In this document: positions 54,774 through 64,000 of the stretch, piece by piece
Position numbering within the stretch: the first letter of the stretch is position 1
Layout: each line of letters opens with the position of its first letter
Origin: Deroplatys truncata
Taxonomy: Eukaryota; Arthropoda; Insecta; Mantodea; Mantidae
Direction: 5' to 3'
DNA length: 64,000 nt
Assembly: GCA_030765065.1 (NCBI GenBank)
Contig: CM060990.1
Coordinates: forward strand, 501,012,190 to 501,076,189
Notes under the pieces: model-generated
What the model was told of the DNA's origin: nothing
Database searches by the model: none
Seen by the model: only the letters and a program-made list of their open reading frames with translations
Position numbers and translations under genes: made by a program

Positions 54774-56460
54774 ATGTTAGGTGAAAAGAATTCAGTAGAT
54801 ATATTGGAAGTTCAGGGACGAGAAAGTAATAGTAGGCATGAAATTGTACAGAATAGAGCAACAGAAAAGGAACAAAATAGCCGAAATTTGCAGAATAGCT
54901 TAGAAAGGGAATGGAAAACAAAGAACAATATAGCTCCGAGAGAACGAGTAAATTATTCAGGAATGGGAGGAAGTGATTTCAGGGCGATGATAGAAATGTT
55001 AAAATGTGTGGGGGGGGGGGGAAAGCTAGGAGAGAAATTAGAAAATACTCAACAAGAGTTAGGAAAGAAATTAGAAAATACTCAAGAGAAATTATAAAAT
55101 AGTCAAAAATATCTAGGAAATAAATTATAGGAAAAGATAGAAAGTACTGGACAGAAATTAGGAAAAGAAGCTAGAAAATCAACAGCATGCATTGGAAGCA
55201 TTCAAGAATGAAATTAGAGGGAAAATAAACCACGTTAGAAGTGAAATCAAAGAAAACAGAGAACAGGTTAGGGGAGAAACAGAAAATATCAGGAAAGAAA
55301 TTAGCCAAGAAATAGTAACATCTGAAAAGAAATTTTGCAAACGATTTAATGAAAAATCAGAAATAGAAAGTAGAAAATTGAGGGAGGAAGTATAAAAGAA
55401 ATTAGAGACAGGAAGGGAAGTAACTAGAAAGGAAATAGAAGAAAGTAGAAATAGGCATAAAAAAGCAGAAAGGTAAGGCAGGAGACAGGCTAGAAACTTA
55501 GAAGAATTCACAGATCAGGTTAGGGATGTAGCGACAGAAGTAATGGAAATAAAATGTGCATTAGAAGATTTAAGAATATGTATAAATACACCAAATTCAA
55601 ATTGTAGTAATGTAAGTGAAGCAGTAGCGAGAGACGAAGACATACACAATGTGTTAGCGGACGTCGCTTTGCCAAATGTAGGTGCAAGTACTTCCAGTAG
55701 TGAACCTAGACGAGGTAATGTACAGAGACATAGAGATCAGAACCATAACATGTACTGACCTAATCATATCTTAAATGAAATTGCACCGTCAACGTTTGAA
55801 AATTAGGACTCATACGATCTAAAATCTTTTATTCAAAAATTACAGGAATATTTTACTGTAAAATGTATACCGAAGGAGTACAAAATGACATTAGTTAGGA
55901 AATCTTTTTAAGGAAATGCAGCAACTTGGCTAGATATAACTGTAGGAAATGACTTAAGGGCGTTTGAAAATATGTTTATGAGTAGATATTGCGGGAAAAT
56001 AGGTAAGCAACCATTACATTAGAATTAAGTAACGGAAAATATAACCAGAGAACTGACTATTCAATGATTAATTATTTTATGAAATTAACAAGGAAATCAA
56101 GAATGTTAAATCCACCAATAAGTGATAAATATCTCATTAATACTTTAATTGGCATTATCTAGTAATATAAAAGCTAAATAACGTATCAGAAGTTATTGAT
56201 TTGCTAATAGCACTTGAGAATAACAAACAAAAGTCCGGGGGCAGAAATTGACAGAAGAAACACAATGGAAAGTTCACATTCTTCGGACAAGGGGCACGGT
56301 TTCATAGAAATGGAAATCAAAATGACGTTAGGAATGGATATAGAGGTACAGTTGCTACATCACAACCAGCTCAGTGGGAAAATAGAAACAGAAATAGTTT
56401 CGATAGAAATCAGCGAAATAGAAATCAGACAACTGAGGTAGACATGTTCCGGTCAATTAT
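54774..56460 (+). pseudogene. gag of element 2: coiled coil and capsid-like part
   Basis: An N-terminal frame starts MLGEKNSVDILEVQGRE. After a G-run comes a Lys/Glu/Leu-rich coiled-coil region (55023 to about 55510), first as 33-bp repeats, then less regular. Beyond it the capsid-like part has SFIQKLQEYFTVK, AATWLDITVGNDL and FENMFMSRY, which parallel the W..T.G and F..F..KYW pattern of element 1. A basic Asn/Arg-rich tail follows. Over ten stops interrupt it. Confidence 0.75.
55023..55154 (+). repeat. 33-bp repeats in gag of element 2
   Basis: Four consecutive 33-bp units encode 11-residue repeats of the type KLGEKLENTQQ / ELGKKLENTQE, now with two in-frame stops. Same period as in elements 1 and 3 but different residues. 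Confidence 0.9.
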
Positions 56461-56529
56461 ATGGATATGAAAAGATCTGATAGACCTAGAGGAGCAAATC
56501 AGCAGTTTAGAGTAGTGGCGCTGCGTAAG

Positions 56530-57445
56530 AGTAGACTTTGAGACTGAGTCTACCTAAATAAATTGCCAAGAATCTAAGTAAAACTTTTAACATATAAATA
56601 AAGACAGCCTCAACAAGTGATGAAAAACTAATTAATACAATCACCTTCACCGCTGTTTACCCCAATGCCCCAACCCTTACTGCTACTTCGTGCCAGATTG
56701 TAGTGCTGCGTACTTAGGCAGCTTCGAAATCTCATGATGTGGCAGCAAAGTGGAGTAGAGACTGGGATGGTTGAGCGAGTGCAAGTCTCATCAGGATGGA
56801 GTTATATAGCCTTTCCCACTAAATTTCACCTCTCGTTGTAGGAAGACATGCCTATATTTTGTTGTGCATTAAGGGCACAAAGGCAGCAGCAGAGACCTAA
56901 CACGTTTAGTGAGGTGCTTAGTCTCTGTATACCTGCTCTCCCCAAGGTCCGGAAACAGGACAATAGGGGTTGGAGACAAGAGTAGTGCAAGGCAGTGTAA
57001 TATAAATATTTCATTCCTCAGTTATTGGTGAACCAGCATTATGTGCATGCAGCCGTGCAGTGCATAAGTGTTAGTTTTATGTAAACCTGTGTATTGTTTT
57101 GATTGTGCGTGTTTTATTTATGGTTTTAGAAATATGGACAATCCATCGATTTAATGAATTACTTATTTAAAACTCAGTTTTCGACTCTCTTACGATAAAA
57201 ACATGAACTTAAAGGCGAAAGGCCAATTCCTAAGCTTGTCATTGTTCTTCCAGGAAAAGAATCAAAAACGGACATTTTAAACATCCTGGTACAGTAAATT
57301 TAATTGGTTAACTGGCAGTTACATTCATAACAAAGTGTATTGCTTCGTATGTTTGCTTTTGGCGGGGAAAAGGAATGGGGTATTAAAGGAATATAAAATA
57401 TTAAAAACAATGAAAGAAAAGCTTGCAGTAAAACTCGTCGTCTGG
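56530..57445. other. Unidentified interruption within element 2
   Basis: Between the gag tail and the resumption of pol (about 57650) lies about 1.1 kb with no similarity to Gag or Pol. It is moderately GC-rich at 56640-56960 and holds a minus-strand 62-codon frame with no recognisable motif. A SINE fragment is at its right end. Probably an inserted sequence; no duplication found. Confidence 0.5.
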
Positions 57446-57560
57446 AGCTTGAGGTTCTTTTACGTGCCGTAAATCTACGATACGGGACCACAGTTTTACT
57501 TCGCTTCCGAAGGAAGCCATGCAGCCATGCTAAGGATTTTTACGCCTAAAAAATCCATGG
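57446..57560 (-). mobile_element. SINE (family A) fragment
   Basis: The complement contains TTTTTTAGGCGTAAAAATCC, GAAGGAAG and the core GGCACGTAAAAGAACCTCAA of family A. It starts after the tRNA-like head and stops before the 3' tail, so both ends are missing. No duplication. Confidence 0.88.
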
Positions 57561-57697
57561 AGTGCCATTATCAGTTTTGAAAATAGATTTGTGAAAGAAG
57601 CCATTGTAGTGCCGTTCATTGGGCATAGCAAGCCATAACAGGTGATAACGGATCAAGAGGAGGAAGAGATAAGGGAAACGCTTTCTTTGTAGAATAT

Positions 57698-60258
57698 GTG
57701 AATATAGGAACTATGGAGCTAGCAGAAGTAAATGCGGAAGTATTTGACTTTGAAAATCAGGGAGAAATACGAGTAGAATACGATGAAGTAATCAACCTTG
57801 TTGATAAATGTATAGGACAAAATTTCCGAGATAGTTCCAGGGAAAATCCCTATCAAAATGTACATTATCAGAAAGCGAATCAGTACTATGATACTGAAAA
57901 CTGTGAAGATTTGGTAAATTTGTGTATAGTAAAAGTAAGTTAGCCAATTTATTTAGATGAGGACAGAGAGAGGAATTAGTTGAATTTTGATACAAAATCG
58001 AGAAGTATTCTCAGAAAAGCCTGGGAAATGTATGAGGTACACACATATTGTAAAATGACACCTTTTGAACCATATATACATAAAGCACGAGCAATTCCTT
58101 CAGCTATTCGAGAAGAAGTACACAACATGATTTAAAAAATGCTAGAGCAGGGAATAATTTAAATTACAAATTCGCCGTTTGTGAACCCTCTTTGCATAGT
58201 TAAGAAATCAAATGGAAATATTCGGGTTACACTAGATGCCAGAAAATAGAACAAACATTGTATACCAGATAGACCGGAAAGCGTGGATGTTACGCTAAAT
58301 AAATTACACAAAGAAACATTTTTCTCAACTTTAGACTTAACGGCTCAATTTTGGCAAATGCCACTAAGAGAGGATTTGAAAAAAACACACTGTATTTCTC
58401 CATTCAGAACTTTTGTATCAAATTAAAATTTAAACCATTGGGATGAATCCCCGTGGCAGTGCATTATTAAGAGCACTGCACAAACGTTTTGGTGAAACCA
58501 TAAAGAATAATCTTGTCGTATTTTCCACAAACATTAATAATCATTTAAAGCACATAGAATATGCATTGGAGAAAGTAAAGGGAGCAAAGATAACGATCAG
58601 GCGAAGCAAGACTGCTTTCTTGGTGAAACAAACAGACTTTTTGGGATATGTTATTTCTAGTGAGGGAATAAGAACAAATCAGGAGGAAATAGAAAGCATT
58701 AACAAAATTCCAGATGGACTCAGACAGAAAAATATTCGCTCATGTCAAAAGATTATTTGCAACATCGATTTTGCTAGAGAAACCAAGAGAAAACCTTCCG
58801 TATGGAATTTTTACATGTCCATCAGGACTAGGTTATTGGTCAGTATTAATTCAATGAGATGAACAAAGACAGGATCACTTGATTGTAGTTGCATCACAGG
58901 GAATTTTACGCATAGAAACTCAAGCCTCTACGGCAGAGAAAGGAATTGCTACTATTTTCTTTGCGCTAGAAAAATTCCTACAATATGTTTATAACAATCC
59001 CATAATAAGTTGCACAGATCATGTAAGTTTAGCCATCATGAACTCATGCAATAGACTAGCACACGAATATCAAGATATATTCATGAAATCACATTACATA
59101 ATGTAGAAATAAGACACATCTCAGGAGCTCAGAATATTTTAATGACTTACTGTCTCGCATGAGAACAAACTATACAATAACACTCACATTAGGGGACAAT
59201 AAACATGATGTAACAATTCTGTATGTAGACATATTGGAGGGAAAACTACTGACCAAGGAATTCTTTAAAATAGAACAAATATAAATGAGAAGACCAGGAA
59301 ATTACCAAATTAATGAAAAAAGGCACAAGAGATAACAGAAAACCTCAAAGAAACGATCGAAATACACAATGGTATGTTATATAAATTTCATGTTAGGGGG
59401 AACCAAAATGGAAAATTATAACTCCTAAAGCTCTGGAAGAGCTATTAATAATTGCCTATCATAAAGCTCTAGCACACACAGGAAGTGGTAAACTAACTTT
59501 AGTATTGAGTGAAAATTGATATATAAAGTACCTCGCAAGAATGATTAGAAAATTTGTTCTACTTGCGGTTTGTGTCAGAAAGCAAAACCATTCATTAGAC
59601 GATATGGCAATGAGTCATAAGATATCATCCGGGATAAGAAAACTGCTTTGTTCATAGTTGATGCACATGGGGAGCTCCCAATAGGTCAATTCGTATTTAG
59701 ATATACTTTTATAATGTATGACGTGTTCAGCAAATTTGTAAAAACGTATCCTGTTAGGAACATTACAAGCAAAACATGTGTAGGGAAGATTATTAATAAT
59801 TATGTGCCTAAATATGGCCAACTCGAAGCTGTCTTATCAGACATTGCCACAATTCATCGAGGCAAATGTTTTACAGAAACTCTGAAAGATCATGGGATAA
59901 AACATTATCATTGCTCATTCTATTTTCCGTCCTCTAACCCAACAGAACGTGTATTGAGAGATATCGGTATCTACTTTCCTGTACTCACAAGAATCATAAT
60001 GATTGGGTTAGATATAGTCCACTAATAGAGAAAATTGTAAATAACACTCTAAATGTGACAACTGGATTTGAAGCTATAACACTCATTTTCGGTAAGGAAC
60101 CAGAACAGACTTTGCAAAATGTACCTAAAAATGTAGATGTAAATAAAATTCAGCTAAGTGAGGAAGGTAGGGTTAGCATTGCATTTGAAAGGATAGAGAA
60201 AAAGGAAGATAAACGAAAATCCAAAAGAAAAGAAACAAAACATAAGTGGGTGCCTTGA
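57698..60258 (+). pseudogene. pol of element 2: RT, RNase H, integrase
   Basis: Reverse transcriptase: RAIPSAIREEVHNMI, FVNPLCIVKKSNGNIRV, LDARK, FFSTLDLTAQFWQMPL (first catalytic aspartate) and HLKHIEYALEKV with FLGYVISSEGI. The block that should hold the paired aspartates is missing: LVVF is followed directly by STNINNHLKH. RNase H: TQASTAEKGIATIFFALEKF and TDHVSLAIM. Integrase (59648-60258): D in YDVFSKFVKTYPV, D in AVLSDIATI, E in SNPTERVLRDI. Frame breaks at about 58380, 58862, 59106 and 60025, among others. Homologous to element 1 pol but clearly a separate lineage copy. Confidence 0.88.
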
Positions 60259-60886
60259 GTACGTGATTTAGTTTTAAAAGATAACACGTTATCAAGTATA
60301 CTAAAAGAGAGAAATAAATTACGGAACAAATAGGTACAAAAGTCTTGCAATCATTGTAGCTAAATTTAAAAAACATACTTCTGAGTTAAAGGATGCCAAT
60401 AAATGAAAAATTAATGGGTCTTAAAGTAAGCAACTCTTTGTCCATACAGAATGCAGTCAAATACTTCTGTCTTTTGATAAATTGAATTTGTGGGTGCAAT
60501 TTTGTTTATAGATTATAAATTTATGTATGACGTGGAAGACAAGGTTCTGAAAATTGTAAATGTATCATAAGTTCAAAATTGTAAAAATTTAGTATTAAAT
60601 ACAAAACAGTGAAAGTGAAATGCAGTGAACTTAACAAAATTAGAATCAGTGCTTCGACCAAAATACTCAAAGACAAGCTGAAAACCAAATACAAAGAAAA
60701 CAGACTCTTGCAAATGTACATAAATTCTGAAAAGAAATTAACAATGTAAAGAAATTAGCTTAGTAAAACTGTATAAGCAGTATTATGTTTATGTATATGA
60801 GGGTTATCAACTGTCAATGAAACATTTGTATAAGAGTATAGAAGAAGAAATTTGTAAAATATTGTATGAAAATCGAAGGAGTTGCC
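60259..60886. other. 3' region of element 2
   Basis: AT-rich, Lys/Asn-coding decay products downstream of integrase; no envelope-like frame and no other gene. Confidence 0.5.
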
Positions 60887-60897
60887 GACACGGTATC

Positions 60898-61187
60898 GAC
60901 GCAATCTCTGGTCTAGGGGTACCATGCTTAGCCTTTGGTTCCCTAGGTCGCAGGTTCAATCCCGGTGGAGGGCTATGGATTTTTTCGGGCGTAAAAATCC
61001 TTAGCATGACTTCCTTTGGAAGGGAAGTAAAGCCGGTGGTCCCGTGTCGTAGATTTACGGCACGTAAAAGAACCACAAGCCTGGTAAAGAGGCCCCTGAG
61101 CAAAATTAACATTCACACCCAATGTAGAATGGGATGCTAAAGACCACAGCAATTAGTGAGCGTCCATAAATAAAACTGTCTTATTTT
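60898..61187 (+). mobile_element. SINE (family A), full-length, inside element 2
   Basis: Head with a degenerate A box (GGTCTAGGGGTACCATGC) and B box GGTTCAATCCC, TTTTTTCGGGCGTAA, the conserved core and the AGCGTCCATAAATAAAACT tail. An 11-bp duplication GACACGGTATC (60887-60897) and GACACAGTATC (61188-61198) matches at ten positions. Confidence 0.95.
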
Positions 61188-61287
61188 GACACAGTATCAG
61201 ATAAATTTAAAATTAAAATGTTATTCGGGTAAACGTGGACATTCTTTTATTATTGAGAATAACAAAATAATGTAACGGAACATTTTG

Positions 61288-61504
61288 ATACCCTAATTAT
61301 TAACAGGAAGATGTAAATAATTAAATGAAGAAATAATAGTAAGAAAGAAAAATGATTACAATAAATAATTTGCATATATTAAATCAATGCATAATGTAAA
61401 AAGCTTGAATTAAAAAGATTTGTCCGGAGAAAATGGTAATTAGCGAGAAAAGTCATTAGCAATAGCCGAGGAGCGAACGCGTTAGTATAGAGATTCCTGG
61501 AATG
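61288..61504 (+). repeat. 3' LTR of element 2, truncated
   Basis: Matches the first ~225 bp of the 5' LTR and stops abruptly after CCTGGAATG, where unrelated sequence leading into element 3 begins. A TGTAACGG at 61271 is a possible true LTR start. Confidence 0.75.
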
Positions 61505-61850
61505 TGTGACCGTTTGTACGTTCTTAGGCGGGAGGTCGGGATTTTTAGGAATACTTTCAACGTGATGTACGGGGTTCGTTCCTCTCCTCGTGGCATGAGA
61601 CTCCAATGATATCTGAGGGTTGGTGTACTGTTATGAGGTAAACGGTGTATTTGTCTTAGTTATTAGTGTTATTTCGTTTTTCTGCCTAATGCAGTTAACT
61701 TACATACCTCGCAACCTTCACGTGTTAACGTGCCATATTTTTCCGAAGAAAATAAAAATGCATCTTCATCACACGGTTTCCAAAGAGACAGTCCTCTCGC
61801 CTTGTTTCAAACCCTGTCCCATACGCAAGCGAAAAACAAGGCCACCCATG
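61505..61850. other. Junction between elements 2 and 3
   Basis: No feature recognised; presumably truncated LTR or 3' sequence of element 3 or host spacer. Confidence 0.45.
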
Positions 61851-61851
61851 C

Positions 61852-63925
61852 TCAAAGGTCGTTAAGAGATTTATCAGCGTTTTGTCCCCTTGTCAAGTAA
61901 CACATCTGGTCCAAGGGAGCACCGCTATCTATCGTAACATAATAAGTTTCACCATTTATCTTCTTAACTTTTGGTGCTTCTATTAATTCCCGTGGGCTAT
62001 CCATGTCGTTAAATCTGCTTACATTGTCATGCGGGTTTCTTATTACTCCACTACCTGAATTATTATTTTGGCCAATGTTACTCAAAATTACTGTGGCAAT
62101 GCCTCCTATATCATGCGAAGTAACCTCCGCTTTCTGCTGGGTCGGACTTGGAAACCTTACAATCCTACCCGAATTTAGTTTTCCGAATTCCGTGTTTGTT
62201 GTGTAGGGGCCGCTGTTAATCGGTGATGTAGCTATATGCTTGGCGGCGTGACAGGGTGTGGGTATCTCGTGATGTTGGACTGTGGACTTTGCCTTCCCTG
62301 AAGCCTATTGCTCCATTCGCCATAATGGTCTCTGACATTCAAATTCTCGGGCCTATTTTGATACCCGTTGTAATGCTGTCTGCAGATTCCCCTTTCCGGT
62401 CTGTTCCTTCCGGAATTCCGCGAAAATCTCAAGTAATTCACCGGAAATCCCCGGTATTGTCTGGGTGGTCGGTTATTTTCTTGTTGCTGGTGTGAATTTC
62501 TGGGCCTACATTGTCTGGTGTCGTTTCGCGGAAAACGCTCTTGGTACCTTTGCCTTACAGCATAATTGCTACTCCTATTGGTATTCAGCAGTTCGGTTGT
62601 CCTCGTCCCGTCGTTGTTTTCAATTATATGGCCTGTTTTCAGGCATATTCATGGGCCTATGAGCCCCTAAAGGCACTTTGTGTTTCTGAAGAGCAGTAAG
62701 CTCAATGGCTTCCCCCAAGGTACTCGGTTTAGCAACTACGATGTATTATGTTGTCGGGAAAATGCCTAGATAGAAGCGAAATAAGCTCGCCTTCATGCAT
62801 GGGCGGTTCCAGGAGCTGACCTAATTGTGCGAGCGGAGAAAGTAGTCAACAGGCGATTCCTGTGAATTTTGTTCATAGTGACCATTATTTATTAGACTCC
62901 TTACCAGATACTGTAGGCTCCCGTTCCAGTACTTTGACAGAAAGGCTGTCTTGAACTGCTCATATGGAACATGGTCTCCTACGGTCAGCCGGAACCAACT
63001 AAGCGATTGTCCGAATAGGCATCGGCGTACTAAAATAATTCTATACCTGCCCGAAGTTCCACGCAAGGTAAAATATGATTAAAGGTCATTCATGTATTGC
63101 TTGGCGTTGTCGCGAGTGCTGTCAAATGTAGGAACCGGGATATTATTTACGAAATGTGCCGGAAATGGTGTGTATGAGCGCGTCAGGTGCTCTTGTCGCA
63201 TCCACGCTTAAAACTAAAGAGGCGGGGCTGAAGGAGCGTTGTGGCGGTCACTCAACCTTGCTTCACTAGTTACACTAGGTGTCGGCACAGCTGATACAGC
63301 GGGAGCACTGGCCTGATGCGAACCTATTTGTACACGGTCAATTCCCGCGCGTACTTCTGCGAGTTCGCGAGACCTTGCCTCCAGTGCGTCCGCTGTTTTT
63401 CGCTGAACGGCGGCAACATGCGTAGTTCCCTTAATTCAGACATTTCTCTCCTTTGTATGTGCTTCTGCCCTTCCATGTGACTTAGCTCAGCGTTAACACC
63501 TTCTTCGAAAGCACGCTGTTGGCTTTCTAAAGAACCGCATATTGCCCTTGTTCCGTCATTAAGCTGTAGCGCTAAGCTACTTACATTCTGCGTGTCTACT
63601 TCTACTTTCTGTCTTAAGCTACACATTTCATTTTCCATGTGTTCTCTCAAGTTCCCCACTTCTGCCTGGGTTGTTCTGAGTTCCCCAGCATGGCAGTAAC
63701 CTCTTCTTGCAAGGTATTTTGTCTCGTGTGCATTTCTTCAATTACATTTTGCATTTGTAGTTCTATATTGTCATTCTATCTTTGTAGCTGACTTTGTATA
63801 TTTTCATGTTGTCTTTGAAATTGACCTAGTACATTTTCGTTCTGTGTTCGTAACTGACTTTGTATATTTTCATTTTGTGTTTGCAACAGGCTAAACTGTG
63901 ATATTATCTGTTGCATAAGGGTCAT
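61852..63925 (-). pseudogene. gag of element 3, with protease-like DSGA
   Basis: Starting near 63925 (MTLMQQIISQFSLLQ): the hendecad coiled coil, then a further coiled-coil region (63659-63324), the capsid-like part (63066-62821) with SWFRLTVGDHVPYEQFKTAF and LVRSLINNGHY, and a basic Asn/Arg/Gln-rich tail (62495-62232). The last frame (62085-61852) contains YYVTIDSGAPLD; DSG is the active-site motif of retroviral-type aspartic proteases, so this may be the start of Pol. Frame breaks between these blocks and one stop inside the repeats disable it. The capsid-like part is closest to that of element 1. Confidence 0.75.
63752..63883 (-). repeat. 33-bp repeats in gag of element 3
   Basis: Four consecutive 33-bp units on the minus strand encode 11-residue repeats QTQNENIQSQL / RTQNENVLGQF / QRQHENIQSQL and a fourth with one stop. 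Same period as in elements 1 and 2. Confidence 0.92.
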
Positions 63926-64000
63926 ATTTTCCTATATTAAAATTTGGGTTTTCCTGCACCCCTTGCTGGCCTACTTCGTTACAATCTATTACATTATTTT

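Larger units (their letters stand above)
53534..61504 (+). mobile_element. Ty3/Gypsy element 2, strongly decayed
   Basis: An LTR-like repeat (53534-53758 similar to 61288-61504) flanks gag and pol remnants in the order Gag coiled coil, capsid-like, reverse transcriptase, RNase H, integrase. Many stops, an unexplained ~1.1-kb interruption (56530-57650), a SINE fragment and a full SINE lie inside. It keeps reverse transcriptase, which element 1 lacks, but the catalytic site is lost. No envelope-like frame is visible. Confidence 0.85.
61851..64000 (-). mobile_element. Ty3/Gypsy element 3, gag end, opposite strand
   Basis: Minus-strand Gag and possibly the start of protease, truncated at the left near 61851 and continuing beyond the window on the right (its 5' side). 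No reverse transcriptase is present. Base composition is less AT-rich than in elements 1 and 2, and the frames are longer, so it is a different and perhaps younger lineage. Confidence 0.8.

Noticed and set aside
1..64000. CRISPR array, operons or prokaryotic features
   Set aside because: Direct repeats found are SINEs, LTRs, microsatellites or Gag minisatellites; none has CRISPR-like repeat-spacer organisation, and the window is eukaryotic in character.

Overview
This window looks like repeat-dominated nuclear DNA from a large-genome arthropod, most probably an insect; I cannot place the species. The evidence is an AT-rich background without bacterial-style gene packing, tRNA-derived SINEs, Tc1/mariner, hAT-like, piggyBac-like and Mutator-like DNA transposons, Jockey/I-type LINEs and Ty3/Gypsy LTR retrotransposons. 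I found no complete host gene. The only candidate host coding segment is a CpG-rich short open frame near 20.1-20.4 kb on the minus strand.

Region 1-20 kb: sparse repeats in anonymous DNA. A 5'-truncated SINE lies at 1.46 kb. A LINE reverse-transcriptase fragment (8.59-11.77 kb) is split by a younger 1.8-kb retroposon carrying a single intact Gag-like ORF1 of 469 residues; a 7-bp target-site duplication and resumption of the LINE reading frame across the insertion prove the nesting. At 16.8-19.5 kb a piggyBac-like MITE, a hAT-like transposon (itself hit by a 155-bp MITE with a perfect 8-bp duplication) and a foldback MITE sit in a row.

Region 20-33 kb: a candidate host exon, simple repeats, an RNase H-bearing LINE tail (25.5-26.6 kb), and an uncharacterised repeat of about 0.85-0.9 kb present as a tandem pair at 28.7-30.9 kb (the second copy split by a tandem SINE dimer) and as a single copy at 7.65-8.58 kb.

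Region 33-51 kb: a mariner (33.1-34.7 kb) interrupted by a SINE; a nearly intact Tc1 (36.9-38.2 kb) disabled by one frameshift; a Mutator-like transposase tail; a decayed arthropod repeat protein cut by a Ty3/Gypsy element (42.3-48.9 kb) that has both LTRs but lacks protease and reverse transcriptase; and a Tc1/mariner-superfamily element with D41D spacing and 68-bp inverted repeats (49.0-50.6 kb).

Region 53-64 kb: a second Ty3/Gypsy element (53.5-61.5 kb, heavily decayed, with SINE insertions) and a third, in opposite orientation, running off the right edge. All three LTR elements share an unusual Gag: an N-terminal coiled coil built from exact 33-bp (11-residue, hendecad) repeats, followed by a related capsid-like segment. 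That shared architecture and the ORF1-only retroposon are the two most interesting observations.
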